Of a DNA stretch of 64,000 nt, positions 11,568-26,262 are shown piece by piece (position 1 is the stretch's first letter; each line of letters opens with the position of its first letter). Origin of the DNA: Blasia pusilla. Its lineage: Eukaryota; Marchantiophyta; Marchantiopsida; Blasiales. Both the position numbers and the translations under genes were made by a program. Location of the stretch: contig CM114274.1 of NCBI GenBank assembly GCA_050084515.1, forward strand, positions 42,656,001 through 42,720,000. Direction: 5' to 3'. Below the pieces are notes generated by a model. It worked only from the letters and a program-made list of their open reading frames with translations, was not told the DNA's origin and ran no database searches.

Positions 11568-11734
11568 AAACAAAGGGAGCTCCATATTATATACATACGC
11601 ATGTCTTGGGTCTTGCATCTATTGCTTCTCAATTAGGATCAGTGTGTTTTGTCACCTTTAATTTATGGATGATTATATTAGAAGGGTGTGGATTTACTTC
11701 TAGTAGAAGAAATCATAGGTATTATGTATCTTTA

Positions 11735-14440
11735 CAAAATGGAAGACAATGGTAGAGAAGCACATTGGTCGTAAGATCAAGTGTATACAATCTAAAAATT
11801 GTGGAGAGAATTGATCTAGGAAATTTAAATAATTTTGTAAGGAGGATCATCCGCCATTTTACCGCTCCTGGTACTCCTAAAAAAATGGAGTGGCAGAGCG
11901 AATGAATCAAAAACTACTGGAGAAAGCACGCAATATGTTCAACAATACAGAAATGAAGAAAAACTTATAGGAAAAAGTTATAAATACTACTGGTTATCTC
12001 ATTCATCTATCGCAAGCAACTGCTATTTGATGTAAAATTCCTATAATGTTGTGGCATGGTACTCCCCCAAATTACGCTTTACTTTGACATTTTGGATGCC
12101 TCGCATATGTTCATGTTCATGAAGATAAGACATCTAAGTAAGATCCAAAGGCTAGAAAGTGCATCTTTATAGGATATCATGAGGGAGTGAAAGGATATAG
12201 ATTGTGGGATCCCAGTACATGCAAGCTAAGATTTTTGTGAGTATAGATGTGTCCTTTGATGAGAAGGCCATGTCAAAGACTCGTATTTTAAGTAAGGTAA
12301 TATATGAGAGTCCAATGTTTGAGGCTACACAAGTGGAGGTAGATATTAATGATAGGAGTGTCTCTGAGTCTGAGTGTGAGAGTCATGTTGCAATTAGGAC
12401 TACACCACATCAAATAGACTTAGGAGTTCCCCTCAATGTTTGAGTTTTTCTAGTTGAGATGCAGTTGCCTTTTCCCTTCTTACATAGAATTATTGTACAC
12501 CTAATCCTCTTAAATGTCAATCTTTAGTAGAATGAAAGCGTACGTTTAGTAAGACATGCTCTCACTATTGATCTACATCCAAACACACTTACATTAGTCT
12601 AGTCTAGGTCAATCAACCTTCCAATTCGCCGAGTTCTCAATTCGTCCATACATCAAGCTCAACCTTCCAAGTTCCTCACTTCCCAACATGAGCAAGTCTT
12701 CCGAGACTTGAGACATACTTTGTGGTTAGTCCAGACGCCTAAAATGGCATTCACATGCCTAGCGGTCCCAATTGTCCAATGGACCTCGCTTGAGCCCCAA
12801 ACAAAGACCCAACTAGATGAGTCACTTGTTGGAGTCCAATAGAGACCTCTTAAATCCATTCTATTGGACTTAGTTTGGGTTTTGAGTCCCAATGCCAAAC
12901 TCGCGATCCATTCCATGCCCTTGGTTCACCTTGCGGCGCCCCAAAGTGGAGTTTGAGTCCTAAGCAGTCTTGCAGACCTTCCCAATTACTAGTACTTTTG
13001 GGGTTCTTTTCCCTCCTTCCATCTTTTGGGAAGAGACTCTTGGGCCCCTCTTTTTGACCCAACTCCCTATATAGTTATTTTTGGGAAGTTTCTCAGCTTT
13101 TTCTTGTGTTTTTGCTAATATCTTTGGTGCATTGGAACTACCTTTGCATAAGCTTTCCAATGTTGCCTTTCTTGTCCCAAAAAAATCATAGAACTGTAAG
13201 TTATGATCCAAAATATAGTCAAAACCCCAAGCACTAGTCATGTTCGAAATTTGGTTCTCACCTCCTTGGCAACCTCTCTTTTTAGACTCAACTCCTCTCA
13301 AGTCTTGGTTCACGTTTGGTTTAGGTTTTGTAGTCATGACCATAAATGTATGAAATGCTAACCTTGTATGCGTCTCATATCTTGTGTCTCCTTCAAGAGA
13401 TCTCGCCAAGGCGCAAACCATCCTAGTGTGAGTCTACTAGAGTTATGATGTTTAGCTTGGCTCTCGTTTGGTTATGAGGGTCGCAACAAGAATGGAGACC
13501 CTTCATGTTACAAAGACGCCTTGGAGATTTAGGACCAATCGAGGTGGATGCTTGCCATGGAGGAAGAGAAGGAGTCTCTTCGATACAATCACACTTAGGA
13601 CTTAATGTAGTTGTCTATGGACAAGAAGGCAATTGGATGCAGATGGATTTATCGAAGGAAGGAAGGAAGAACTTCCTCATACTTGTGGAGGTAGATACAA
13701 GGCAAGACTTGCGGAAAAGGGATATGCCCAAAGGTAAGGTTTTGAGATTTTCTCACCAGTGGTAACGATTGCATCAATTTATGTACATCTAGGCATATTA
13801 GCTCTATATGACCTAGAGTTGGAGCAACTTGATGTTACAACTGCATTCTTGCATGGAAAGCTCGAGGAGGAGATGTAAATGCAACATCCAATGGGATTTG
13901 AAGTACAAGGGAAGGAGAACTTGGTATGCACATTGAAGAAGTTCGAGTACGGATTGAAGTAAAGTTTAAGGCAATGGTATAGAGAGATTTGATACATTTA
14001 TAAGAAAACATGGATATACTCGTAGTGAATATGACTTTTGTGTATGTCTCAAGAAGACAGAGAGAGATGTTCATTTTGGTTACATTGTTTTGCTATTACA
14101 TGTTGACGATATGCTCATTGTTATGGACATGGAAGACATTGCTCAACTGAAGAGACAATTGAGCAAGAAGTTTAGCATGAAGAACGTGGGTCCTTCAAAG
14201 AGGGTTCTTGGGATAAATATCCATATAGATCGGAAGAATATATGATTGTGGATGTCCCACACGAAGTACCTTGAGAAGATACTTATTCAAGTTGGGTGGG
14301 ATGTTACTCTAACTCCAAGTTAAAGTAGCGCTATGAAATGCTATATCTCCACATTAGTGGAGCATTCCATGTATGAGATTGTGGCACAATAGCATGCATT
14401 TGATGCAGTGCACTTAGTCCATAGAATCAATAAAAAGTGT
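11735..14440 (+). mobile_element. Ty1/copia pol remnant, interrupted by a solo LTR
   Basis: From 11,735 the plus strand reads integrase: WKTMVEKHIGRKIKCIQSKN, then NGVAERMNQKLLEKARNM (11,885-11,940), then a core-end block KARKCIFIGYHEGVKGYRLW (about 12,148-12,210). After the solo LTR, 13,489-14,330 gives reverse transcriptase: MEEEKESLRYNH, KKAIGCRWIYRRKEG, the catalytic block LLLHVDDMLIVMDMEDIAQL (about 14,090-14,145), then KFSMKNVGPSKRVLGINIHI. The order integrase then RT is diagnostic of copia. Many stops and shifts make it dead. Confidence 0.88.
12491..13488 (+). mobile_element. Solo LTR (family LTR-A), 998 bp, inside the copia remnant
   Basis: Perfect 5-bp duplications AGAAT lie at 12,486-12,490 and 13,489-13,493. 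The end GGTTATGAGGGTCGCAACA matches the other copies. The start, TATTGTACACCTAATCC, is the family start TGTCGTGCGCCTACTCC with several C-to-T and G-to-A changes, as expected from decay of methylated sites. Removing the insertion and one AGAAT rejoins the copia integrase and RT halves. Confidence 0.88.
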
Positions 14441-15596
14441 ATAACTAATTAGAGGTAGGAATCAAATTTGTGAAGTGTCTTCCTTGTAAACTATAAAAAC
14501 AAGTCCTACAACATTAAATGTAGATTTCTTGTTCCCCTTCCGAGCATCTTCTCTAGTGAGCGATATCAATGTGCTTGCACTCGTAGACTTCATGGAGGGA
14601 TTTTCAAACTATTAATCAATAAAAAGATGGCTCATCCTACTATCAAAATTCATATTATCCTCATAGGCTACTCTTTGGCTAACAAATTTCTTGCATCCCC
14701 CTTTAGTGCATTATTCCTAGTCTTGAATCCTCTCTCGAGTCCTTCTAACATTCAACATACCCAATAAAATATAGATTGCAACCTTTGCCTGGTTGAAGGC
14801 CGAATACATACACTCCACTGCTCATAAACAAATATGTGTGGCCTTATAACAAAACAAACTTGAGTTGCTACCATTCCCCGATCCCGGTTCATTCATAGAG
14901 CCTTTTGGCTCACTAAAAGAATGACCCCTTCTTCTTCTAAGAGCTTCCTTTAAATAATTTACTAGTAGGAGCCTTGATAGGGATCCGAACCGATTCCTAC
15001 AAAGAGTCATGTCCCAACGTCATAACTAACCAATTTCAACTTCAACTCGTAACCTACCAACTCATCAAACCCACTAAATCGACTTTTCTTCTAAAGATGC
15101 GTCACCAAATATCCCCCACTTTTAGTTGATTATTGCTTCTAAGGATGCTAAATATGCCTCTTTGTCCAATGTCTTTGTTTATCAAGTCTTTGCACTCACA
15201 TTCTTCATAGCTTTATTCTTCATGGTAAGAGGCTTTATGCCAAGCACCTCTAAAGTTTGTGTGCTTTCTAGTCTACACAATCCTTATAGTAAAAAGTACT
15301 TCCACCAACTCCTCACAAAGAGTCTACATATGATACATGTTACAAATCGAGTCCTGTGACTCCTTCTTCTTCTTAACTTCTTCTATTAGATATCTTTATT
15401 AATTCTTCAATGAGTACTTTGTTTGTCAACAATCAACTTACAATCTTCTTTGGCATGCTTTGTTAATTCTTTATTCATATGAAACATGGCAACTTGATCC
15501 CTCTTGGAGGAGTCTTTGTCTTCGCTAAGACTTCTTCCTCATTTCTTTAGAACTAAACTTCACTACTATTGTGTTAATATACTCAATCTATATTCT
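14441..15596. other. No gene seen; AT-rich intergenic DNA
   Basis: No frame above 80 residues shows a recognisable motif, and I see no structured repeat. Confidence 0.5.
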
Positions 15597-16230
15597 GTCA
15601 AATCTTTTATGATAAGTCGATGATTTTTTATAGAGCCCTCAAGATTGGAAGACAACCTTACTAGGTCAAGGATGACCTACTAAGTACTAGGTAATCTGAG
15701 AGAATTCGTTTCCCCTTAGTTTTGGCTCAGTTGGAGCTATGTAGGGAAACTTGTCATTTCGAGTAAATTTATATTATAAGTATAGTTTGATTTCTACTCT
15801 GGGGAGGGGCCGTTAATCTCCTACAAAAATTCAAAAAAGCCAAGGAGGTAACCTACGAGCATAGGCTACCATGAAGAGAGATCAGAAGAGGGAAGGGGAT
15901 ATATCCAGAAAGAGGGAGATTTTGAGCTCATTCTCTCTTTATTGAACCTCTTGGTATGAGACAACGGAGCTATGGCCCTCCTTGTCTTGTGGGTAACCCA
16001 AGCCTCTCATTAGGAGAGTGGGTTTGGTTTAACATGAGAGAGATGGAGTTTGTATGAGAACTTTTGAGTGGTCTTGATTTAATTGGAGATATTTGTGTAC
16101 ATAATCATCTCGATATTTAGGTGTTTATATGCCATGAATGAGTATGGTATCTTATATTTTTTTATTTATAGTCAATGAAAGCGATGTATGTTGTATAGCA
16201 ATGTGTCTATAGAAAACACCATTCATATGA
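15597..16230 (-). repeat. Repeat family R2, copy 2 (inverted)
   Basis: This is the reverse complement of the R2 sequence. The + strand starts TGTCAAATCTTTTATGAT (family end) and includes GGTAACCTACGAGCATAGGC and TAGGAGAGTGGGTTTGG. Similarity with copy 3 continues to about 16,230, further than with copy 1. Copies 2 and 3 face each other across about 1.7 kb. Confidence 0.72.
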
Positions 16231-17949
16231 TGACTCCTATAGTGAGGAGTAAATTCCACCTTATAGAGCGACTAGTCGTTGTAAGGTTTTTGTAGGAGGT
16301 CCTTGTTGGATAGTGCACCCAATGGACATACGGAGCCTATCGATAGTGAGTAGTTATGTTGATAGGGTGTTTATCACCTAAAGTTTAGGAAAAAAAAACC
16401 TTGATTAGCACAACTATTGGAAATGGACCAACATAGGTCATGGTTGTGCCCATTAGGACATCTCCGAGTGCTAAAGCTTTCGTAGATCCAATATGGGCCC
16501 ACATGTGTGGTACAGTAGGCCAGGCCAATGGCTAAGGTAGGATTTGTTACACTTAGGTCAATGGCACCACAAAACGATTTTTGTACAAAATCAGTCCTTA
16601 GATATAGAGATTTCCTTGTTATTGCATCATTCAAATTGTATGATTCGAATGTCAAATGAATTTTATGGGCATTTTCAATAAGGATTAAATTAAGACTTTG
16701 TTTCTAAATTAGTGAGTTGTTTACTTGCAAGTTAAGTGAGACTCACAAACTATATTAAGGCTCAATTGTGAGTCACACTCGCAATCGGCTCACAAGGTTG
16801 GAAAATTTTGCTAGTCCACTAGGAGCCAATTGCGAATAGACTAAGAGTGTAAAAGCGGAACTTTTTAGTTGCCTCAAAGTTGTAAATTATGAGTTTGATT
16901 CTAGATCTCACAATCAATGAGTTGCAAGTGGAGCACTTGGAAAGTTTCAGTTGAACCAAGGCTGCACTGCAACAAAGGTTCATCTCCTATGACCCACAAA
17001 GTTGTTGCAAATACAATATTGTAGTATGTGTCTAATTTGTATCTATGCAATGATCAAACAAAAATCTCATTTAGGGAATAATTGAGAAAAAGGGACATCG
17101 ATCTCTTTATGCTTAAAAGAAAACACTTATGTTATCTTTTTGGTAGAGGATAAGATCTAGAGAAGTAGTACATTTTTAGTCTAATATACTTTGAGCTACA
17201 ATAAACAACATCATCATGGAGACTACAAATAAGTATTGATATTCATACAATTACATGTTAAAAAGGGTTTATTTAGGATTTAGGGTAGTTAATAAGTAAG
17301 CACTTGCAATATTCATAAAATAATCAAGCAAATAAAGTGAATAGGCGTACATCTTATACTCATTATATCGAACAATAATTTGATTTACATAGAATTAGAA
17401 TTATAATCAATGTCAAACAAAGCAGAAAACACACAATTGAACACATGAGACACAATTATACACAAGATTTTCTACAACAATCATTGTAGAGTGTGAATGT
17501 AGGATACGAGTCTCAATTTGTGAGGGGCCATTGTATTATAGGAATGTGTCAAGGATCCGATTGTTGAAAGTCTAAAATCAAAATTTCCAAATGAATCACA
17601 ACAAAATCTAAACACCTCAATCGGAATAATGTCCAATCCATGCTTCTTTGTTAATTTGTTTTCTTTTGGATTGCCAAGCATATAATAAGAGTGCAACAAA
17701 CACGATAACAATAAAATCGTCCAAGTCATAAGTAAAAAAAAACCAAAAAACAAATATTTATAATGGAAGAGTCTCAAAAATCATATTAATCATGTGTCAA
17801 CGCAACACACAAACATGATCTCAAAGAAATTTACAACCGCTATATTATGCCTTAACGTTGCAATAATAGTCAACACTTTGAAGTCATATGTACAAAATGG
17901 GGAAAATAATCATTGTTGAAGAGTATTAAAATTTAAATTTGTACGTGTG
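16231..17949. other. No gene seen; DNA between two inverted R2 copies
   Basis: This is AT-rich sequence with no domain-bearing frame. It could be the internal part of an element bounded by inverted R2 repeats, or simply DNA between two separate insertions; nothing inside decides this. Confidence 0.45.
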
Positions 17950-18602
17950 TCAACACATACAAATTCACACATACACACTATTGTGCACATAAACATATTT
18001 ACAAAACATACATTATTGTCACTGAATACACACACAACACATAAAATACCCTACTAATTCATGGCATCTAAACATTAAGACGATCGAGTACCAAAATATC
18101 TCCAATGAATCACAAGATCACTCAAATGTGTGCACTCACATCCATTTATCTCTCTCATGTCAAACTAAACCCACTCTCCTAAAGAGAGGCTTGGGTTACT
18201 CACAAGGCAAGGAGGATAATAGCTCCGCCGCCTCATGCCAAGAGGTTAAACACATAGAGAATGAGCTCCAAAGATCTCTCTCCTTGGATATATCCCCTTC
18301 ACTCTCCCAAGCTCTCTCCATGGTAACCTATGCTTGTAGGTCCCCTCCTTGGATCTCGACCTGATTTAAGGGGTCAAGGGAAACTTCCAAAAGTAGAAAG
18401 TAAACTTTACTCATGACGGTAACCCTACTCATAACTTGAAATAAGAAGTTTCTCTATATAACTCCAATTGAGCCAAAATGGAAGGAAAATCCGCCCTCTC
18501 AAGTTACGCACAGCCTTAATAGGTCAACATCTTGAGGTTGTCCTCCAACATCCTCAAAGGCGCTCTACCATAAACTTGTAGTCCATCCTAAAAGACGTGA
18601 CA
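17950..18602 (+). repeat. Repeat family R2, copy 3
   Basis: It shares CCCACTCTCCTAAAGAGAGG, GTAACCTATGCTTGTAGGTC and the ending CATCCTAAAAGACGTGACA with copy 1, and a longer left part (ACATACATTATTGTCACTG, AATTCATGGCATCTAAACA) with copy 2. Confidence 0.72.
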
Positions 18603-20580
<1,978 letters not shown>

Positions 20581-20607
20581 ATATTTATATATATCCACTT
20601 TATCCTA

Positions 20608-20893
20608 ATTTCTAACAACAATTTCCTCCATGACGTATTTTACTTCCCCCCTCCCAACCAAACCCCAAATTTATGTATGTTTTCAATTCTTTAGATTCTA
20701 ATTTATAAATGAAAAAAGCATTAGAAGATGGGAAGTTTGAATGATTATGAAACGAGTAAAAACAAATGGATGATTTTTTCATGTTATTGTATATATAAAT
20801 TAGAATCTAAAGAATTGAAAAAATACATAAATTTGGGGTTTGGTTGGGAGGGGGGAAGTAAAATACGTTATGGAAGAAATTGTTGTTAGAAAT
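20608..20893. repeat. Long inverted repeat, about 100-bp arms and 86-bp loop
   Basis: The left arm at 20,608-20,707 (ATTTCTAACAACAATTTCC ... TAGATTCTAATTTATA) is the near-perfect reverse complement of the right arm at 20,794-20,893. Only a few mismatches are visible. It lies directly after the microsatellite. It could be a foldback or MITE-type element, or an inverted duplication formed at the unstable AT tract. Confidence 0.9.
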
Positions 20894-21780
20894 GAGGAGG
20901 GGGAAGATGAATACAATTGGTTTTGAACTTCAGGGGAATTTTTTTTATAATAAATAAGGAGATGTAGGAGGTTTGATGAAGGAGAGAGGGATTCCCTTTC
21001 TCCCAATAGAGTAGGAGCGCGCATATTGTTTTACACAATCTCATACTCTTTGTTAATGAGGTTTTCTTTTTTCAAGATGAAGAGATGGGAAACCATTCCA
21101 TGCTATTTTGAGCGTTTGGAGTTAAAGAATGTAAAATGCTCTTTGGACAATATATATCCTTATTTTTAAATGTAAAAAATAGACATGTTAATATTTTTCA
21201 ATATAAATATGATGCTCATGCGATACTATAGGTTGAAGTGACGGAGATGAAAGATATTAATGGAAATCCCCAGATATAAAATGAAACGATTGTATTTTTT
21301 CTTTGGAGAGATAGTTTTGGTAGGGAATTCACAACCATGAAAATTTTGATATGAAAACTTGTTTGCTTGGTTACTTTTGGCAAAGAGTTCCCAAATATGG
21401 GAATATGATTAAGACTTGCTTATATGAAACAAAAGTAGATAAAGGTTGACTTTTCAATAAGGGAGGAGAATGGAGAAGAAGGTATTTTTTCAACAATGAA
21501 GGCCATGATAAGGAGTAATTTTTTGTGAGGTTTTCAAGAGGGGAAGGTGGAAGATGAGGGAAGGAGAGAGAGGATAGGGATAGAGTGTGGGAGAATAATA
21601 TATAGAGTGGATAGAGAATAGAATGAGTTGGGTAGAGGTAGGACGAAAAGGCTGTCACATTTGAGTAGCCGATAGGCCGAGATCTATCGTGGATAGGGCG
21701 TAGGAGCCAACGGACTATCTTGAGTGTAATTTGTCCCACGGTGTCGGATGAGGTTGAGAATAGGTCCATTGTGTCAGGAA
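20894..21780. other. No gene seen
   Basis: Purine-rich and AT-rich sequence without recognisable coding content. Confidence 0.45.
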
Positions 21781-21829
21781 AATCGTTTCTGACAACTTTC
21801 CTGTTGAGGTCTTTCACGGCCGGGTGACT

Positions 21830-22160
21830 TGTTGACCAGGTCATCCGCCCCTGGTAACCTGGATGCACAGGTTACCAAGGGGATGGCTATTTTTAGGGAA
21901 GAGCCTTTTGGCTCTTCCCAACCCTATATAAGGGAGGAAGATGGCTTTCCTAAGCCGTCTTTCTCATGTTGGGCCGTTGGAGCACCTATCTTGTATGTGT
22001 GTGAGATAGGACTAGGGTGCTAGCGTTCGGATTCCTTGATAGCACAGGGTGGACGAGGCTCGATCTGCCGATGTAGATTGAGGAGTGGAGTTTTAGGCCG
22101 GGTGTGCCATGTTTACTACTCTTTATTTTTACGTGAGAAAGATACTAGGGGGCTCGTGGG
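21830..22160 (+). mobile_element. LTR-like promoter region upstream of the family A gag copy 2
   Basis: A TATA box (TATATAAG, 21,925-21,932) is preceded by two perfect stem sequences: GGTAACCT/AGGTTACC (21,853-21,876) and GGGAAGAGCC/GGCTCTTCCC with a TTTT loop (21,896-21,919). A gag of the same strand follows 1.4 kb downstream. This arrangement fits an LTR, but I could not define the borders or find a second LTR. Confidence 0.4.
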
Positions 22161-23520
22161 AATTTGTTGTTTGTAGGTAGGCAAGCGAGTTGCCTCGGTG
22201 GGGAGCCCTTGGAGACGTTGGTTGGCGTTTCATTGGTCATTTTTCTGTTCGGAAGGCCGTGCACGGAAGCGTTGTCCATTTTTCGCATATTTCCTTGGTA
22301 CGAATTGACGGGGGACAACGGCAGAGCATAGCGCAGACATAGGCGAGTGTAGCGGGAGAGTAGAGGGAGTAACTTCAAGACTCATACGTATGCGGCCAAG
22401 GTAGGCTACAGCCTACGTTGTAGCCGCCTAGGTTAGGATAAGGTTGCGGCACTTTAGGGTTAAGGCGCCGGGCGGAGGGAGCGTGGAGGTCGGAGGCGCA
22501 CCCCCCGGAGTTTGGGAGGGTCGTCCCAGCCCCCCCTCCCCCCCCTCGGGAATTTACTCTTCCCCCCACATAGGGAGGTGTGCTGGACGTGGTAGGTGGC
22601 CTACATAGTTGGGCAGCAAACGTGGTAGGGCATGGCATGGTTGTAGAGCCGACGGGGTTGAGCGAGGTAGAAGAAGTGGGGGGCGCGAACATGGTAGAGC
22701 GGGCTTACCTTGGATTTTTCAGGGTTGAGATTTTTACGCCGACCTTCATAGTCCATTGGTAGTGGTTGTTTGTTGCGGATTGGCAGTGAGATGAGTTGTC
22801 CGCACTGATAGTTTGCGGTGGAGAGCGTTTTGACGGAGTGGTGGTGATGGAGACACAAACACTGATGCCGATGGGAGGTTTGACGTGGTGGTCGAGGAGA
22901 GTGTCGTGTTGCACAGGGTTCCGTACCACATGGAGGAGTGAGTGTTGACGGTGCGTAGGTTGGAGGGCGTGATCAGGTTGCCCATTCAAGTCCCTTTTCC
23001 CGCACTTGTCGTGTGTGATTGAGAGTGTTGGGCATCGGGTAGTAGCTGGTGCTAGGTGGGTGCAGTGATGGTGACGAGTGTAGACTCTTTTCATGTGTAT
23101 CATGTTGGTGGATATATGGCGGTTGCCGCATAGGGGTCGCATGTATGACCCGAGAGTGTTGCTACGTTAGGTGAGTCAGTTGGGAGGCTCATGGTAAGCC
23201 CGAGTGTTGAGTGTGCGTGAGGCCGAGTGTGTCATCATGGGATTATCATAAGCATTGGTGAGCTAGTGAGGAGTGTGGGAGATTCTCGATGAGTCTAAGT
23301 GCTTGAGCGGGTGAGACAGGGTTATCATCACGGCGTTCTTCCAGGGTTCGGAAGAACGTGGTAGTGCGAGCAGTAGTAGTGGTGTGACACGGAGTGGACT
23401 GAGATACCGAGGGGTTACAAGTGAGGAGCTACCTTGACATCTATCCGTGATTGGATCGTCATCACTAGACACCGGGTTTGGTGACGAGATCGCAGACGAA
23501 GGCAGTATCACTTGGTAGGA

Positions 23521-25045
23521 GATGGACGACATAGGCCATCGAGGCATGCGTCATTTCTTGGGTGCAGTGGGCACCATCGACTTAGATGATTTTATCCAGG
23601 AGTTTGACATGTGGTGCGACTTCCAGGTGATACAGACCCCGACATAGTTCAACCCTTTCATGGCATGGAAGAGGTTGTTCCAACACTCGGAGGGTCCTCC
23701 GATGGATGACTATATGGTGTTTCGATCACTATATTCAGTACAGATTGATGCTTGGAGGATGTATTGGGCTCCAGGGTATGTGTCCTAGTGGTCGCGAGGC
23801 ATATGATGGGATCGTGAGAGGAGAGAGACCCACACCATCAGCCCGAAGACTAGATGGAGAGGAGGGCAGTGAGACAAGCGATGTGGTAGAGACCTTTGGT
23901 GGTAGAGGACCACCTAACTTCAGTCCCACATTGGAGTTCTTCTGACAGTTGGGGAAGAGCTACCAGGGCGTACGCACCGACAAGCTGAAGAGTCTACAGG
24001 ATTTTTAGCGACGATCCGGTGAGAGTTTGAGAGAGGCATTCATGCGTATGAGGAGGCTGATCATTGCTACGTATGGAGTGACTGAGGCGCAATCAGTCTA
24101 GTATTGGTATGGGGTTTTGGACTGAGAACTACGAAGGAGAGTCTGAGATGCGGTGCCGATTCACACCGCGAAGCCCACATTGAAGGTGGTCTTTGAGTTG
24201 TCTGAGCGTATTGAGCTCAACATGAGTGAGGAGCAGGTAGTAACTGCTGGATTTTCTTGAGAGTCGACGGATCCACGAGCGACGATGACCCCACAGGTGC
24301 TACAGTGAGCACCAGTACCACAGGAGCGGGCCAGTGTGCCCAGAGAGCAAGCCGGGTACCGTGAGCCTATGAGGAAACGACCCATACCTATGTATGTTGC
24401 CCAATAGAGACCGATCTGGTCTTGTTGGACGTGTGGAGGGGCCCATAGGCAGAGAGACTGCACACAGCATGGGAGGGGACCACGGGCATCTCCGATTGTT
24501 CAGGAGCCATAGAGGATAGCCCCACCACAGTACCAATGTGACTATTGCCACAGATATGGTCACACTAGGGATAGATGTTTTGACCTTTGTCGAGAGGCAC
24601 GTCCAGAGGTAGGCCGAGGGCCTGGGGGCGGTCGTCCTGGAGGAGGTCGGGGAGTTCTTCCTGGACGTGGTGGTAGAGGACCACCACTAGCCAGAGGAGA
24701 TAGAGCAGGAGCATGAGAGCCGGCACTTCTCTCACGCATTGATCAGTTGGAGTCGAGGATTGCTGCCATGACGATGATGCAGCTCAGGGTTTAGGGCACT
24801 ACACACACCATCGATGGTGCCTCGACGACCATCGGTGTCTACAACTTAGGCAAATACGTCGACGTCACGAGGAGTTGGAGTGACAACTCCTATGCCGGCT
24901 CGAGTGGAGTCAGTATTGACCATAGTGTTGGAGGTGGCCACCAGAGTGAGTCAGAAACTGCATGTGTGGATGGACCCATGTGTGGGGAAGATCGGTGTTA
25001 TGTGGTGTAGATGTGACCAGCGATGTATGTTGTGTAGCGATATGT
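23521..25045 (+). pseudogene. Degenerate gag of a Ty3/gypsy-like element (family A, copy 2)
   Basis: The plus strand reads MDDIGHRGMRHFLGAVGTID, LDDFIQEFDMWCDFQV, FMAWKRLFQHSEGPPMDDYM and VFRSLYSVQIDAWRMYWAPG, then after several shifts two zinc knuckles. The first, at about 24,423-24,461, is CWTCGGAHRQRDC with one residue missing from the usual spacing. The second, at 24,537-24,578, is an exact CX2CX4HX4C (CDYCHRYGHTRDRC). Knuckles after a capsid-like region indicate gag. Stops and indels are numerous. It matches minus-strand copy 1 at 940-2,484, including the tail at 24,940-25,040. Confidence 0.7.
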
Positions 25046-26262
25046 ATGCGCACGACAAGGCAAGCAAATGGATGAAACCTCTATTCACTCGCGTGAGGAA
25101 AAATATCTTCAATGGCTCATGGTTGCAAATATAGTAGTGAGATCCCTTCTCTGTTCCAATTTCTTATCTCGAAGTAAAGAGTTGGAGGGGGCACCTATCT
25201 TTCTATCTATAGGGATAGAAATGGGATGGGCCTTGATTAATAGGGTCCCTTAAAGTAGGCGTATGGGAATCACACACAAATATACTACTTAGGGATTGAT
25301 TCTACAGGGAGTCATTTTTATTGAGACTTCATTGTCATACACACACAATATATTTTGCAACGGGTAACAGATAGATATCTAATAATTTTTTATAATAAAA
25401 AAATGATAATGACCATATAACAATGGATTATTTCTACACCCAAAACTTTTGATGGAGAAAAAAAGTATGAATACAAAATGTGACTAAATCACTAAACTAT
25501 ATTACAAATCTCGAAGATATAAAGTGGCCTAGTTCATCCGTGTGCTCATGACGAAACTTTGATGGAACTTGAACATGAATATAACTCGACATACGAAAAT
25601 TGCTACTGCTACGGTTCCCAAACTATTTGACTGTTTATGAAACTAGGGTTTTGATTTATTTTTTATTTTTATTTTAAAAACATTTCATCAAAGTACGGGG
25701 CACATTGATGCAATATATGATTAGATTATCTTAATAACATTATCCTATAAACCACCCACTTCATATTACTATGACTCTTTTGACGTCTAAATTGGAATCA
25801 TGAATCTAGACTTCTCCTAATATAAGAACGTTGATAAGATTACGGGTACACAATGAGAAATGAATATTGAGAATCCAAGAAAAATCCAGGACTACCTAGG
25901 GTCACCTTAAAGTGCCTAGTATGAAATGAGTCTTTTAGGGATTAAATAATTAAAATTTTGTGGATTTTGTATTTTTTTTCCAAATGATGAAAATAAAATT
26001 TCAATTTTCACCATTAAATTAAATATTTTTCATCATTGAAAAATTCTCATCATTTTAGTTTAAGGATTAGAATATTTAAATGAATATTTTATTTTTCATG
26101 AGACTAAAATTAAAAAATTCACAAAATTAATTAATAAAAAGAAAGATATAAAATTCATTACTTTCTTTACAAATTACATTCATGCTTTTTTTGTCTCCTT
26201 TAAAAAAGTTTATCCACGTGTCCTAAACTCATCTCCGTTGTACACGCTAAACGCGTGAAAAC
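25046..26262. other. No gene seen; very AT-rich upstream of the host gene
   Basis: The part 25,940-26,190 is especially AT-rich, with repeated ATGATGAAAA and TTTTCATCAT words. No domain-bearing frame was found. It separates transposon debris from the CAP-G2 gene. Confidence 0.5.

Noticed and set aside
22375-23142. Several minus-strand frames of 80-145 residues
   Set aside because: They overlap each other in different frames, carry no recognised motif, and lie opposite the leader of a plus-strand retroelement.
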